From positions 930,001-994,000 of the forward strand of contig CAWARA010000020.1 in assembly GCA_963784195.1 (NCBI GenBank): a DNA stretch of 64,000 nt, written 5' to 3'. This DNA is from CAVQAH01 sp963784195. Its GTDB lineage: Bacteria; Acidobacteriota; Vicinamibacteria; Vicinamibacterales; 2-12-FULL-66-21. The position numbers and the translations under genes were made by a program. The number at the start of each line of letters is the position of its first letter. The stretch's first letter is position 1. This document shows positions 1 through 8,417 of the stretch, piece by piece. The notes under the pieces are model-generated. The model was not told where the DNA came from. It saw nothing but the letters and a program-made list of their open reading frames with translations, and searched no databases.

Positions 1-46
1 GCCAGGACGCGCCTGCAGGTGTCCAGGGGAACAGACTCGGACGCAT

Positions 47-937
47 TCACGACGGTTGCAGGCTGAGGTGACCCAGCGCGAGGAGCGCGTAGTACGTGTA
101 CTCGCAATCAACAGCATCGTCGGCCCATGTGCCGAAGAAGCCGCCACGGTTGGTCCAGAGCGAATCCACGAAGTCGAGACACGGCTCGCGTAGCCCGGCG
201 ATGGGCACGTGGAGCGCCGACAACGCGTGAAGGGCCGTCGCCGTAGACAAGAGGTCCGGTACTGGTGTGGATGGCGACGCGAAGAATCCGCCGTTCGCGT
301 GACAGCGGTCGAGCAGCCACATGCCCGTGTCGCGCTCCGGCGTCTCGCCGAGATGCCGCAACACAGTGACCGCCGCGGCGGTCACTGTCGTGATGCCTGT
401 CGCCAGGCCGCGAAAGTGACCGTAACTGCCATCAGCAGCGCGCAGCGCCTGTACCGATGCCACGATTCCCTCTGGATCCGGCACCTCACGGCCGAGATCC
501 TGATACGCTCCCAGGGCAATGAACGCTGCGTATGCGCTCCCTTGTCTGGAACGCCGAGTCGTCGCGTATCCGCCATCTTCACTGCGGTGAGCCTCGATAC
601 GCGAGAGCATCGCCTCGATGAACTCCGGCGAGCGAGGACGCCGCAGCGCCGCCCACGCTCTGGCAAGGCATCCGAGATGGACGAAGTCGAGCCCCTCGCC
701 GTCCCCGAACTTCTCCAGATAGCTGGCGGTACGATCGACAGGAAGTTCCTCTTGCAGCGCGATGAGGCCGTCGAGGCCGAAGACGGTGTAATAGAGATCG
801 CTCTCGCTGGAGCGGTCCTGAAAACCACCGTCGGGATTGATTCGATCGCGCAGGAACGCTGCAACCAGGTCGCGGGACTCACCCAGCTCGGTGGGCGCCA
901 ACCTGGCGACTTGCAGCATCTCGAGTCTCAAACTCAC
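47..937 (-). CDS. prenyltransferase/squalene-oxidase repeat protein
   Basis: About 296 residues. The protein carries five glycine-aromatic repeats (DGGF, DGGY, DGSY, NGGF, RGGF) spaced about 50 residues apart, which is the pattern of the alpha/alpha-barrel of protein prenyltransferase beta subunits and terpene cyclases. SDLYYTVFGLDGL near the N-terminus and CEYTYYALLALGHL near the C-terminus fit the same fold. I do not see a terpene-cyclase DxDD motif, so cyclase activity is not shown. The frame is open further upstream, but the GTG at 937 has an AAGG nine bases before it; an ATG at 919 is the alternative. Either start overlaps the end of the upstream polyprenyl synthase gene. It is the last gene of the lipoyl/Fe-S operon, and an isoprenoid substrate is inferred from its neighbour only. 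Confidence 0.72.
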   Translation of the reverse strand: MSLRLEMLQVARLAPTELGESRDLVAAFLRDRINPDGGFQDRSSESDLYYTVFGLDGLIALQEELPVDRTASYLEKFGDGEGLDFVHLGCLARAWAALRRPRSPEFIEAMLSRIEAHRSEDGGYATTRRSRQGSAYAAFIALGAYQDLGREVPDPEGIVASVQALRAADGSYGHFRGLATGITTVTAAAVTVLRHLGETPERDTGMWLLDRCHANGGFFASPSTPVPDLLSTATALHALSALHVPIAGLREPCLDFVDSLWTNRGGFFGTWADDAVDCEYTYYALLALGHLSLQPS

Positions 938-2606
938 TGCACCAGCCCTTGATCTCGACGCGGAAGACCTTGCCGACGACACGACGCAGAAGGCCTTTGA
1001 GGCTGGCGTTCTGCAATGCGGGCAACGTTCGGATCGCTTGTTCCTTGTAGGCTTCGAGAAGCGCACGAGCGCGGTCCTCGACGCCGAGCTCAGCGAGCAA
1101 CGCCCGGAAGGCGGCGCGATCCGATGCGTTGGTTCGTCCGCCACGCCAGAGCATCATCACCCGCTCGCGGCCTGACGCTTTCGCCTTGTCGCACGCCAGC
1201 GCCAGCAGGAGAGACGGCGCCGCGAACCCGGCGTCTTCGGCCGCATCAGCCGCAAGATCCTCGAGGTCGTCGCGAATCTGGTACGCAATGCCGAGGGCTT
1301 CGCTGTAGTCGCGCAAGACTTGATGGGTTTCGGCGCCGGCACCAGCCAGCGCAGCGCCGATAGTCAGGGCGACTTCGAACGCGGGTGACGTCTTCCGCTG
1401 GAAGATCTCGATCGCCTGATCGGCGGTGATCGGCGAGGGCTTCTGCATCCATGCCAGCTCCGCACCCTGCCCGATGCACAGCTCGCGATGGCCTGCGGCG
1501 GCAATGCGAACGAGCTCGGCGCAGACCGGGCCTGGCGCGCCACAGCCAGCAAGCAGACGATAGCCATCCCCGACCAGCAGGTCGCCGGCATTCAGCGCCA
1601 CCGGTATGCCATGCTCGACGTGCAGCGTGTCGCGTCCATAACGGCGCTCGTCCGCATCTTCGATGTCATCGTGCACGAGCGAGGCTTTGTGGAAGCACTC
1701 GACCGCCACTGCGGCCCGCCGCAACGATTCCGGCAGGGGCTGCGAGGGATCCGTTTGCAGCGCCTTGTATGCGCAGGCGGTCAGGAATGGCCGCCAGCGC
1801 TTCCCCTCCGCAGCAAGCCAGCCGCGCGCAACGCGATCGGCCTCCCCTTGCGAAGGACCGAGCACGTCTTCGAGCGCGGCCGGCGTGAACCAGCCCTCAA
1901 CTTCGCGTCGAAGCGCGTCGAGATCCATTCGGCGGGTGCGATCGTCGCTCGTGAGGTGCACCACGTTCCACACCCAGTCGATGTCGACGCCCGTGTCTTT
2001 GCAGTCGTCCTGAAGAAGCGGGATCGCGACGCCTGGCACAGCGGCAGCTTCCATGTACGGAAAGGCACGCTCGAGCACGGAAAGACAGCTGACGCCAACG
2101 ATTGCGTCGATCTTGCCGGACTGAATGAGCGCCATGACGAGCGCCGATCCCTCGGCGACGAGCACCGCGTACCCGAGCCGTTCCGCTTCTTCCTGAAGAT
2201 CCTGAATCGTGCACAACCCGCACTGCTTGCACAGGAGCCCGAACTCGTCGAAGGGTGCCGGGCACTTGTCTTCGACGCGCAGGCACTTGGGCAGCAGCAG
2301 GAGGCGCCGTTCGAACGGCACGGTGGCAAGTGTGTCGGTCCAGACCTCGTTGTTGATCAGCACACCCACGTAGTCGCGATACACCGGATCGACGCCGGCG
2401 AGCGTGACCACCGAATCCGCATGGTTCTTCAGCTCATCGAGCACGAGCGGCGGCACGAGCGTCTCGCGGTGCTCCTCGACATAACGCAGGACGATGGTGC
2501 GCAGCCATTCACGCTCGTCGAGCGTCTGCGGAATGTTCGACTGTGGCGCCCTCTGCGGCAGATTGGGGATCATCCGGAGAGGCTTCTTCAAGGTATGCAG
2601 GCTCAT
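879..2606 (-). CDS. DUF116 domain fused to polyprenyl diphosphate synthase
   Basis: 575 residues in two parts. Residues about 60-240 are a DUF116-type domain with a cysteine cluster (C108, C115, C126, C129, C132, C202), including LLCKQCGLC, which suggests an Fe-S or metal site. Residues about 255-550 are a trans-isoprenyl diphosphate synthase with the first aspartate-rich motif DDIED (313-317) and a second DDLED near 440. These motifs bind Mg-diphosphate, so allylic diphosphate elongation is expected; product length cannot be read from the sequence. The gene begins 15 bases after the radical SAM gene and overlaps the repeat-protein gene downstream. The fusion is the odd point: DUF116 normally stands alone, and its role is not established. 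Confidence 0.82.
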   Translation of the reverse strand: MSLHTLKKPLRMIPNLPQRAPQSNIPQTLDEREWLRTIVLRYVEEHRETLVPPLVLDELKNHADSVVTLAGVDPVYRDYVGVLINNEVWTDTLATVPFERRLLLLPKCLRVEDKCPAPFDEFGLLCKQCGLCTIQDLQEEAERLGYAVLVAEGSALVMALIQSGKIDAIVGVSCLSVLERAFPYMEAAAVPGVAIPLLQDDCKDTGVDIDWVWNVVHLTSDDRTRRMDLDALRREVEGWFTPAALEDVLGPSQGEADRVARGWLAAEGKRWRPFLTACAYKALQTDPSQPLPESLRRAAVAVECFHKASLVHDDIEDADERRYGRDTLHVEHGIPVALNAGDLLVGDGYRLLAGCGAPGPVCAELVRIAAAGHRELCIGQGAELAWMQKPSPITADQAIEIFQRKTSPAFEVALTIGAALAGAGAETHQVLRDYSEALGIAYQIRDDLEDLAADAAEDAGFAAPSLLLALACDKAKASGRERVMMLWRGGRTNASDRAAFRALLAELGVEDRARALLEAYKEQAIRTLPALQNASLKGLLRRVVGKVFRVEIKGWCSEFETRDAASRQVGAHRAG

Positions 2607-2621
2607 GAGCGGTGATCTCGT

Positions 2622-3812
2622 CTACGAATACGCACCAAATCCAAAGAACCAATGCTTCTTGGCGAACCTGTAGGCCCAATGCTCTTCGGGAATCTCGGCG
2701 CCGGCCTGATGCTGGCTGCGGCGAGGTGTCATCGCCTCGAACTCCGCCATCGCCGTGCCGCGTTGCGTCGAATCATGTGCGCCGTGCTTGCGCACGAGGT
2801 CGCGGACGATGTCCGGCCGCTCGAGGACGATGCACCCGCGCGTCGCCTCGGCAGCGGCTTCACGAAAATCGCGAAGAAAAGCCGATTGCGTCATCGCGTC
2901 GTAGATCGACGGATTGTCACGGACGCTGTTCGTCGCAAACTGGATCACCGGGCACGGCTCGATGTGTCCGCCCGGACCGATGTGGTGGCTGACGCCAGTC
3001 GCCATGGGGCACAGCGCCTCGCCGCGATCGTCCCAGTAGGCATCGACGATGGCGATAGGCATGCGCGCGCGCATCTGCACGATGAAGCGGCGCACCGCGA
3101 GCACCTGTTCGGGACGCAGCGCGAGCTCGGCGTTGGGCTTGGGACCGACCACGCGATACGTGTGGAACCACACGTAGTGGACGCCCATGTCGATCAGACG
3201 CCTGAGCCAGGCCTCGGAGACCAGCTCGATGTTGGTCTGACACACGCTCGTCGCAACGCCGATCAGCAGGCCGTGGCGGCGGCAGGCCTCGAGGCCGCCC
3301 AACGTCTTGGTAAGGACCTGCATCCGGCCGCGCCGCTGATCGCTGACGATCTCGGAACCCTCGATGCTGATGAGCGGCGTCACGTTGCCGAGACGTGCGA
3401 GCTCGCGCGCGACATCATCGGTAATCAACTGGCCGTTCGTGAAGACCTGGAAATAGCAGTCGGGGTGCGCCGCGAACAGATCGAGCAGCTGCGGGTGCAG
3501 GAACGGCTCGCCTCCAAGGATGCCGAAGTAGGCGTTGCCGTGTGCTTTGGCGTCGCCGACGATTCTGTTGAGTTCCTCGAGCGAGAGCTTCTGCGACGGC
3601 GCCGCGACGTCGACCCAACAGCCCTGGCAGCGAAGCTGGCAGCTCGAGATCACCGAGATGAACAGGAACGGCGGAAAGTTCTCTCCGCGACGGCGCCGGC
3701 GCTTGTGCAGCTCGACGGAGCGGACGCCCTTCACTCCGAAGTTGTAGACGAACTTCGCCACGACCTTCGGCCGGGTCTCGGTGAGCACGCGTTTCGTCAG
3801 CGCAAACACCAT
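2622..3812 (-). CDS. radical SAM protein of the lipoyl/Fe-S operon
   Basis: 396 residues. The motif C58-x3-C62-x2-C65 (CQLRCQGC) is the [4Fe-4S]-SAM site, and GGEPFLHP is the usual GGEP SAM-binding element. A C-terminal GGHIEPCP and a later cysteine could be part of a reduced SPASM-like auxiliary cluster site, but this is weaker. The N-terminal KRRRRRGENFPPFLF lead-in and general layout resemble radical SAM proteins of the MoaA/PqqE group. The substrate is unknown. The gene lies 2 bases after the double [4Fe-4S] protein gene and 15 bases before the DUF116-prenyl synthase gene, so a role in the same pathway is very likely. Confidence 0.85.
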   Translation of the reverse strand: MVFALTKRVLTETRPKVVAKFVYNFGVKGVRSVELHKRRRRRGENFPPFLFISVISSCQLRCQGCWVDVAAPSQKLSLEELNRIVGDAKAHGNAYFGILGGEPFLHPQLLDLFAAHPDCYFQVFTNGQLITDDVARELARLGNVTPLISIEGSEIVSDQRRGRMQVLTKTLGGLEACRRHGLLIGVATSVCQTNIELVSEAWLRRLIDMGVHYVWFHTYRVVGPKPNAELALRPEQVLAVRRFIVQMRARMPIAIVDAYWDDRGEALCPMATGVSHHIGPGGHIEPCPVIQFATNSVRDNPSIYDAMTQSAFLRDFREAAAEATRGCIVLERPDIVRDLVRKHGAHDSTQRGTAMAEFEAMTPRRSQHQAGAEIPEEHWAYRFAKKHWFFGFGAYS

Positions 3813-3814
3813 GC

Positions 3815-4579
3815 TCAGGACCCGGACTCCGGTTCAACGGCTCGTCTCGCCGCCTCGGCGCGCTGCCGCGCGCTTTCGGCCTTGGCCAGGATCTCGTCCG
3901 GAGAGGGCAATGAGGCGAGCACTTCCGGCGGAATATCGAGGTTTCGCTTGAGCGTGACCAGACAATTCTGGCGTTCCTGCAGCGCGCGGTCGTCGTCTCG
4001 CTCCTTGGAGAAGCGGGACTTCGCCTTCGTGCTCCGGTCGCGCAGCATGGAATAGATGTCGCCGCCGAGGAGGGCGGAGATATCCACCTTCATCGCTTCC
4101 CGGCGCACGTCATCAGCCTTGATCTCTTCGCCGTTGATCGGGCCGTGACGGTACTTGGGAAACATGATCGCGACTTCGGGACAGACGCGCGAGCAGGCGG
4201 GGCAATCGGTCTTGCAGTTGCTCTGGTTCTGGACCTGAATCTTGCGATCGGACGACACGCCGTAGACATCGAAGAGACAAAAGCTCAGGCACTGCATGCA
4301 GTTCGTGCAGCGGGAGTAGTCGATGACCGGGAACCACGGCTTCCAGGTGGGCGTGGGTGAAGCGGCCACTTGCGCGCCCTGTGCAATTTCGGCGGCAAAC
4401 GCGGCGGGATCGACTGTCTGTCCCGAATCCGCGGCAATACCCTCATCCTGACGGCAGGACACCTCGAGACCCTTCTCGAGAAGAAGACGCGCGAGCGACG
4501 CGCGTTCGGCGGGCGTCATCCCGGCGCCCGGGCCGGCGCGCAGGACGACCTGCGATCGGCGCGCGTGTGAGACGCTCAT
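3815..4579 (-). CDS. double [4Fe-4S] ferredoxin-like protein
   Basis: 254 residues from the ATG at 4579. The frame is open to 5014 but the upstream part is arginine-rich shadow sequence. C91-x2-C94-x2-C97-x3-C101 (CTNCMQCLSFC) and C122-x3-C126-x2-C129-x3-C133 are two ferredoxin-like cluster motifs, the second slightly irregular. A basic, charged C-terminal tail follows. The start overlaps the stop of the upstream gene as ATGA, indicating translational coupling. It probably delivers electrons to the neighbouring radical SAM enzyme or carries a cluster in the pathway; that partner assignment is inference. Confidence 0.8.
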   Translation of the reverse strand: MSVSHARRSQVVLRAGPGAGMTPAERASLARLLLEKGLEVSCRQDEGIAADSGQTVDPAAFAAEIAQGAQVAASPTPTWKPWFPVIDYSRCTNCMQCLSFCLFDVYGVSSDRKIQVQNQSNCKTDCPACSRVCPEVAIMFPKYRHGPINGEEIKADDVRREAMKVDISALLGGDIYSMLRDRSTKAKSRFSKERDDDRALQERQNCLVTLKRNLDIPPEVLASLPSPDEILAKAESARQRAEAARRAVEPESGS

Positions 4580-4938
4580 GTGACCGCCCCCTCGACAGAT
4601 TCTTCGCCGCCGCGTCCGAGCAATCCGTCGACGACGACGTCCGCGGTGTCGACGCGCATGTTCCAGACCTTGACCTGCTCGGGCAGCGCGGCACCGGCTG
4701 ATGCGAAGAGCCACTTCACGGCCCGCGGATAACACGCCGCGATCTGCAGCGGCTGGCTGCCGGCCAGCTCCTGCAGGCGAGGATCGGCATGCGCCGCCAT
4801 CTCGCACAGATCGGGCACCGCGTCGAACTCGGCGTCGCTGGCGGCAAGCCCGTTCAGGACGGCGCTCTTCACCTCGGCCGGAACGACCCTGGCGTACGCG
4901 CAGTGGCAGTAGAGGATGCGCGGGGCGGAGGTGCTCAT
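4576..4938 (-). CDS. small conserved CxC protein of unknown function
   Basis: 120 residues. The features are an N-terminal ILYCHCAYARVVP with C11 and C13, DLCEMAA around residue 45, and QIAACYPRAVKWLFA around residue 75. Four conserved-looking cysteines in a short soluble protein suggest metal or persulfide handling, but I do not recognise a named family. Its start overlaps the stop of the CobW-type GTPase gene and its stop overlaps the start of the [4Fe-4S] protein gene, so it is locked into the operon. No signal peptide or membrane segment is present. Confidence 0.7.
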   Translation of the reverse strand: MSTSAPRILYCHCAYARVVPAEVKSAVLNGLAASDAEFDAVPDLCEMAAHADPRLQELAGSQPLQIAACYPRAVKWLFASAGAALPEQVKVWNMRVDTADVVVDGLLGRGGEESVEGAVT

Positions 4939-6038
4939 GGAAGGGCCATCCGGTGCGTCGGCTCGGGCCGTCCAGGCCGGAAATGTTCGCTGTGCTCGAT
5001 GGTGTATGTGACACCCATCGCAGCCGCGGTTTCTTTCAGCCCGGCAAGCGCGACCGTCTTCAGTTGTTCGGGAGCGCCTTCAGCCCGCAGGTTGAGGATC
5101 AACTCGCCCTGCGTCAGATCATCCGCCAGCCGGTGAGCGGACTCCGGCTGGGTCCCGGTTCGCACGAGATTCAGAACGGCGAGGTCGTTGCCCGTGTCGG
5201 GGGACAGCGTCATCTTGAAATGCGCGATTTCGATCCCGTCGGCGGCGAGCCGTTCGTGAACGCGGCCAGCGAGCGCGTGCAGGAACGCGTTGCCATCGAA
5301 TGGCTGCGGACGCAAACAGACGCGGCACGTCGCGTTCAGCCAGCCGAGGAGCGCCTCGCCTTCGGCGTAGGTGTCGTAGTTGATGTCCATCGCCGGCCGG
5401 AGCGTTCCCTGGCCCGACAATCGCGCGAACCAGTCGGGGAGATTGGCGCCGCTGCGAGCGCTGACGGTCACGATCTCCGCATTCGGAAAGCGCGCTGACA
5501 ATGCACGTTCGAGCGCTTCACGCCGGCTTCCGTTCAACAGGTCGCTCTTGTTGATGACGATCAGGTCAGCCTCTTCGAGCTGTTTCTCGTACACGTAGAG
5601 GACCTTCGGCGAGAAGCTCCGCCCGGCCTCGAGGCCGAGCATGCGGGCCGCGCGCGTCGGATCGACGAGGACGCTCAGGGGCGCGACCCGGTAGTCGTCG
5701 CCGTACAGCCGACGCAGCGGGTACTGAACCGTCGCGCGCAGATCGGTGCAGCTGCCGACCGGCTCCGCGAGAAACACATCGGGACGCGCGTCGCGCGTCA
5801 GGCGATCGGCTGCGTCTGTCAGCGAGGTGAAGCGGCAGCAGAAACAGCCGCCGGTGATCTCTTCGACCGGATAGCCGCTGGCGTTCACGATGGACGTGTC
5901 GACGAGGCCCTGACTCTGATCGTTGGTGATGAGTCCGACACGACGCCCCTGCGCGGTCAGGTGTTCGGCAAGACGCAGGAGCGCTGTCGTCTTGCCCGCG
6001 CCGAGAAAACCACCGACCATGACGTAGTCCGCGCTCAT
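4935..6038 (-). CDS. CobW/CobW-like metallochaperone GTPase
   Basis: 367 residues of the G3E P-loop family. Walker A is GGFLGAGKTT at residues 8-17, the family metal-binding motif is present as GGCFCC (about 63-68), and the guanine specificity motif is NKSD (about 160). The C-terminal part contains a cysteine pair (CRVC) and a CobW C-terminal-like domain. Members insert or deliver Zn, Co, Fe or related metals to client enzymes. Here the client may be one of the Fe-S or cysteine-rich neighbours (inference). The ATG at 6038 lies directly next to the stop of the GcvH-like gene with no gap. Confidence 0.85.
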   Translation of the reverse strand: MSADYVMVGGFLGAGKTTALLRLAEHLTAQGRRVGLITNDQSQGLVDTSIVNASGYPVEEITGGCFCCRFTSLTDAADRLTRDARPDVFLAEPVGSCTDLRATVQYPLRRLYGDDYRVAPLSVLVDPTRAARMLGLEAGRSFSPKVLYVYEKQLEEADLIVINKSDLLNGSRREALERALSARFPNAEIVTVSARSGANLPDWFARLSGQGTLRPAMDINYDTYAEGEALLGWLNATCRVCLRPQPFDGNAFLHALAGRVHERLAADGIEIAHFKMTLSPDTGNDLAVLNLVRTGTQPESAHRLADDLTQGELILNLRAEGAPEQLKTVALAGLKETAAAMGVTYTIEHSEHFRPGRPEPTHRMALP

Positions 6039-6534
6039 TCAGTCCTCGGCCTGCTCATCGTCTCCAGGGGCTCCGGCGTGACGGTTGGCCATCATCTTGT
6101 CGATCGTCGCGTCGAGGATCGACACGTACCCCTCGACATCAACCGTATCGGGCGCCGGCTCACCCTGAAGTCTATACAACCAGCCCTCGCCATAGGGATC
6201 GAATTCCGCGCGGGTCACGTCGGCCTCGAGCGCGGGACTCGCGCCGAGAAACTGTCCTGACCCCGCGGCAAAAATGCTCGAAACGGCTTTCAGTCCCTCA
6301 ATCGACCCGATCACGTCGCCAAACCGGATGTTCGTCCCTGATGTGACGCTGAACTCGAACTCGACGATATCGCCCAGCATCCGCGTGGCAAATTTCGTGA
6401 GCCCGACGCGCCAGACACCCGAGGACTCCTCGAGCAGCCAATAGTGCGCCGGCGAATACTTGCCGGTCGCGCGGCAAATGCGTCGTGAAGCGCGATCGAC
6501 GGTAGTAGAGGGCCTCGTCGCGAGGACTGCTCAT
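6039..6534 (-). CDS. GcvH-like lipoyl carrier protein (frameshifted)
   Basis: The protein resembles glycine-cleavage H protein. The N-terminal segment starting MSSPRDEALYYRRSRF runs from the ATG at 6534, and the rest (KYSPAHYWLLEES onward) is in another frame, so one extra base lies at about 6461-6467. When joined the protein is about 164 residues. GLKAVSSIF contains the lysine that would carry the lipoyl group. The start overlaps the cysteine desulfurase stop as ATGA. No glycine cleavage P or T genes are nearby, so it is more likely a dedicated carrier for this operon, served by the divergent ligase gene at 7746. In the raw sequence only the second part (6039-6380) is open as a standard ATG frame. 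Confidence 0.8.
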
Positions 6535-7691
6535 GATGCCGATACGTTGCGGCGGTCCCGAAGCGGCAGGACGGCATCGACGAGCGCCGCCCAGTCCGGC
6601 TCGGGCGTGCCCGCATTCCACGAGAACCTGAGGGCACCGTCCTTTCGCCATTCGGGCAGCTGCATGGCGCTCAGCACGTGGCTGCACGTGTAGCTCTGCG
6701 ACGCACACGCAGCCCCGTGCGCGATCGCGACCAGGTCCTGCCACGCGTCCATGGCCACTTCGGCATCGAGACCGGGGAAGGCCAGGTTGATGATGTAAGG
6801 GACGGTCTTTCGGAGGTCACCGTTGACAACCGGTTCGAGCGGCGCCAGCCCCCGCAGGAGCGAGTTGCGAAACGCTCCGCAGCGCGCGGCGCGCGCGTCT
6901 GCCTCCGCGACGGCAAGCTCGGCGGCCAGGCCGAGACCAACGGTCAGCGCCACCGGCATCGTGCCCGGCCGCAGCCCGCGTTCCTGGCCCCCGCCGAACA
7001 TCAGGGCCTGCAGCGGCGGACGCTCGCCATTCCGCCGGCGCATGACAAGGGCGCCTATGCCCTTGGGACCGTTGATCTTGTGCGCGCTCAGGCTGATCAA
7101 ATCGATACGGGGATGCCGGAGCGGCTCCAGCACCCTGGCGAAGCTCTGCGCCGCGTCGACGTGCAGATACGCGTTCGACCCGTGCAGGGCCTCGGCGATC
7201 TCCGCGATCGGCTGGATGACGCCCGTCTCGTTGTTGACGTGCATCACGCTCACGAGCAGCGTATCCGGCCGTAGCGCCGCCACAATGTCGGCCACGTCGA
7301 TAACGCCGTCGGGACCTGGATTCACCAGCGTGACGTCGAGGCCGCGGCGCCCCAGGGCCGCCAGCGGCTCGAGCACCGCGTGGTGTTCAATGGATGTCGA
7401 TATGATGTGAGGATGGCCTGACACACCGGCGGCGAGACCGAGGATTGCGAGGTTGTTGCTCTCGGTGGCGCCACTCGTGAAGATGACGTCGCCGCGGCTC
7501 GACGCGACAATCCCGGCGATCCGATCGCGCGCCTGCTCGACGGCCGTTCTCGCCCGGCGCCCCCAGTCATGCGTGCGGCTGCCGGCGTTGCCGAACTCGC
7601 CATCCAGGTACGGCAACATCCCTTCGCGCACCCTCGGGTCGAGCGGCGTGGTCGAGGCGCAGTCCAGGTAAATGGGCGTGTCCGGCATCAT
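6531..7691 (-). CDS. class V cysteine desulfurase (DndA/IscS-like)
   Basis: 386 residues. The PLP lysine sits in SLSAHKINGPKG and the catalytic-cysteine loop is GAACASQSYTC. EFGNAGSRTH near the N-terminus and the GGGQERGLRPGT segment are typical of IscS/NifS and especially DndA-type enzymes. It mobilises sulfur from cysteine as a persulfide. It is the first gene of an eight-gene minus-strand operon and overlaps the lipoyl carrier gene. No dndBCDE or iscU/iscA genes are nearby, so sulfur is probably delivered to a partner encoded in this operon. The ATG at 7691 (MMPDTPIYLD) is used; the next ATG is the following codon. Confidence 0.9.
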   Translation of the reverse strand: MMPDTPIYLDCASTTPLDPRVREGMLPYLDGEFGNAGSRTHDWGRRARTAVEQARDRIAGIVASSRGDVIFTSGATESNNLAILGLAAGVSGHPHIISTSIEHHAVLEPLAALGRRGLDVTLVNPGPDGVIDVADIVAALRPDTLLVSVMHVNNETGVIQPIAEIAEALHGSNAYLHVDAAQSFARVLEPLRHPRIDLISLSAHKINGPKGIGALVMRRRNGERPPLQALMFGGGQERGLRPGTMPVALTVGLGLAAELAVAEADARAARCGAFRNSLLRGLAPLEPVVNGDLRKTVPYIINLAFPGLDAEVAMDAWQDLVAIAHGAACASQSYTCSHVLSAMQLPEWRKDGALRFSWNAGTPEPDWAALVDAVLPLRDRRNVSAS

Positions 7692-7745
7692 CGACTACAG
7701 ATCGTCAGTCAAGTCAGTCGTCAACGATTCTCGCTCGACACGATC

Positions 7746-8417
7746 ATGCATCAGGATTGCGACAAGAGTAACGACACGGCACGGAGCCACCTGGCTCGGG
7801 AATGGGAGTTGTTCCAGGCGGTTGAAACCGGAACGGCTGACTGCCTCTGGTCTATCTGGGAGTCACCCCGGCCGGTCGTTGTACTCGGGCGCAATTCCCC
7901 CATCGACGATCATGTCATCGTCGAAGCCTGCCGCGACGACGGTGTTGCGGTGTTGCGGCGATTTTCTGGCGGGGGCGCCGTCGTGCTGGGCCCGGGGTGT
8001 CTGAATTACGCCATCGCCCTGTCACTCGTTTCCCACCCGTGGCTGGCGGACGTGGCATCCAGCTTTCACGCCATTCTGGGACAAATCGTGGGGTCGATGC
8101 GAGTGCCGGGCCTGAGCATCGCGGGCGGGTCGGATCTGGCGCTGCACGGGTGGAAAGTATCGGGCAACGCGCAGCGGCGAGGTCGGTTCGCCCTGATTCA
8201 ACACGGAACTCTTCTATACGGCTTCGATTCCGGACTTGCCACCCGATACCTGAAGGAACCGGAGCGCCAGCCGGAATACCGCGCCAGACGCTCGCACGCC
8301 GAGTTCATCGGACACCTTCCTTTACCCCCGGAAAAGATCACCGCGAACCTGCAAGCCGCACTCGACGTCATAAGACTCGAACCGCAACAGTTGCGTCCGC
8401 GATTGACATATGCATAA
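7746..8417 (+). CDS. lipoate-protein ligase A family protein (BPL/LplA fold)
   Basis: 223 residues from the ATG at 7746. The frame is open upstream, but that part is the antisense of the cysteine desulfurase gene. RRFSGGGAVVLGPGCLNYAI and GWKVSGNAQRRGRFALIQHGTLL are the hallmark LplA motifs, and K in GWKVSGNA is the expected adenylate-contacting lysine. It is short for LplA (usually 250-330), lacking the C-terminal accessory domain, so it may need a partner or act as an octanoyl/lipoyl transferase. It is divergent from the lipoyl carrier operon with 54 bases between, which ties it to that carrier. Its TAA overlaps the next possible ATG. Confidence 0.85.
   Translation: MHQDCDKSNDTARSHLAREWELFQAVETGTADCLWSIWESPRPVVVLGRNSPIDDHVIVEACRDDGVAVLRRFSGGGAVVLGPGCLNYAIALSLVSHPWLADVASSFHAILGQIVGSMRVPGLSIAGGSDLALHGWKVSGNAQRRGRFALIQHGTLLYGFDSGLATRYLKEPERQPEYRARRSHAEFIGHLPLPPEKITANLQAALDVIRLEPQQLRPRLTYA

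Noticed and set aside
3815..5014. Long form of the [4Fe-4S] protein with a 145-residue N-terminal extension
   Set aside because: The extension is arginine-rich sequence antisense or out of frame to the CxC gene; the ATG at 4579 has coupling to the upstream stop.
6039..6534. Glycine cleavage system
   Set aside because: Only an H-like protein is present. No P, T or L protein genes are in the window, and the neighbours belong to another process.
6531..7691. DNA phosphorothioation (dnd) system suggested by the DndA-like desulfurase
   Set aside because: No dndB, C, D or E genes are nearby; the gene is embedded in the lipoyl operon.
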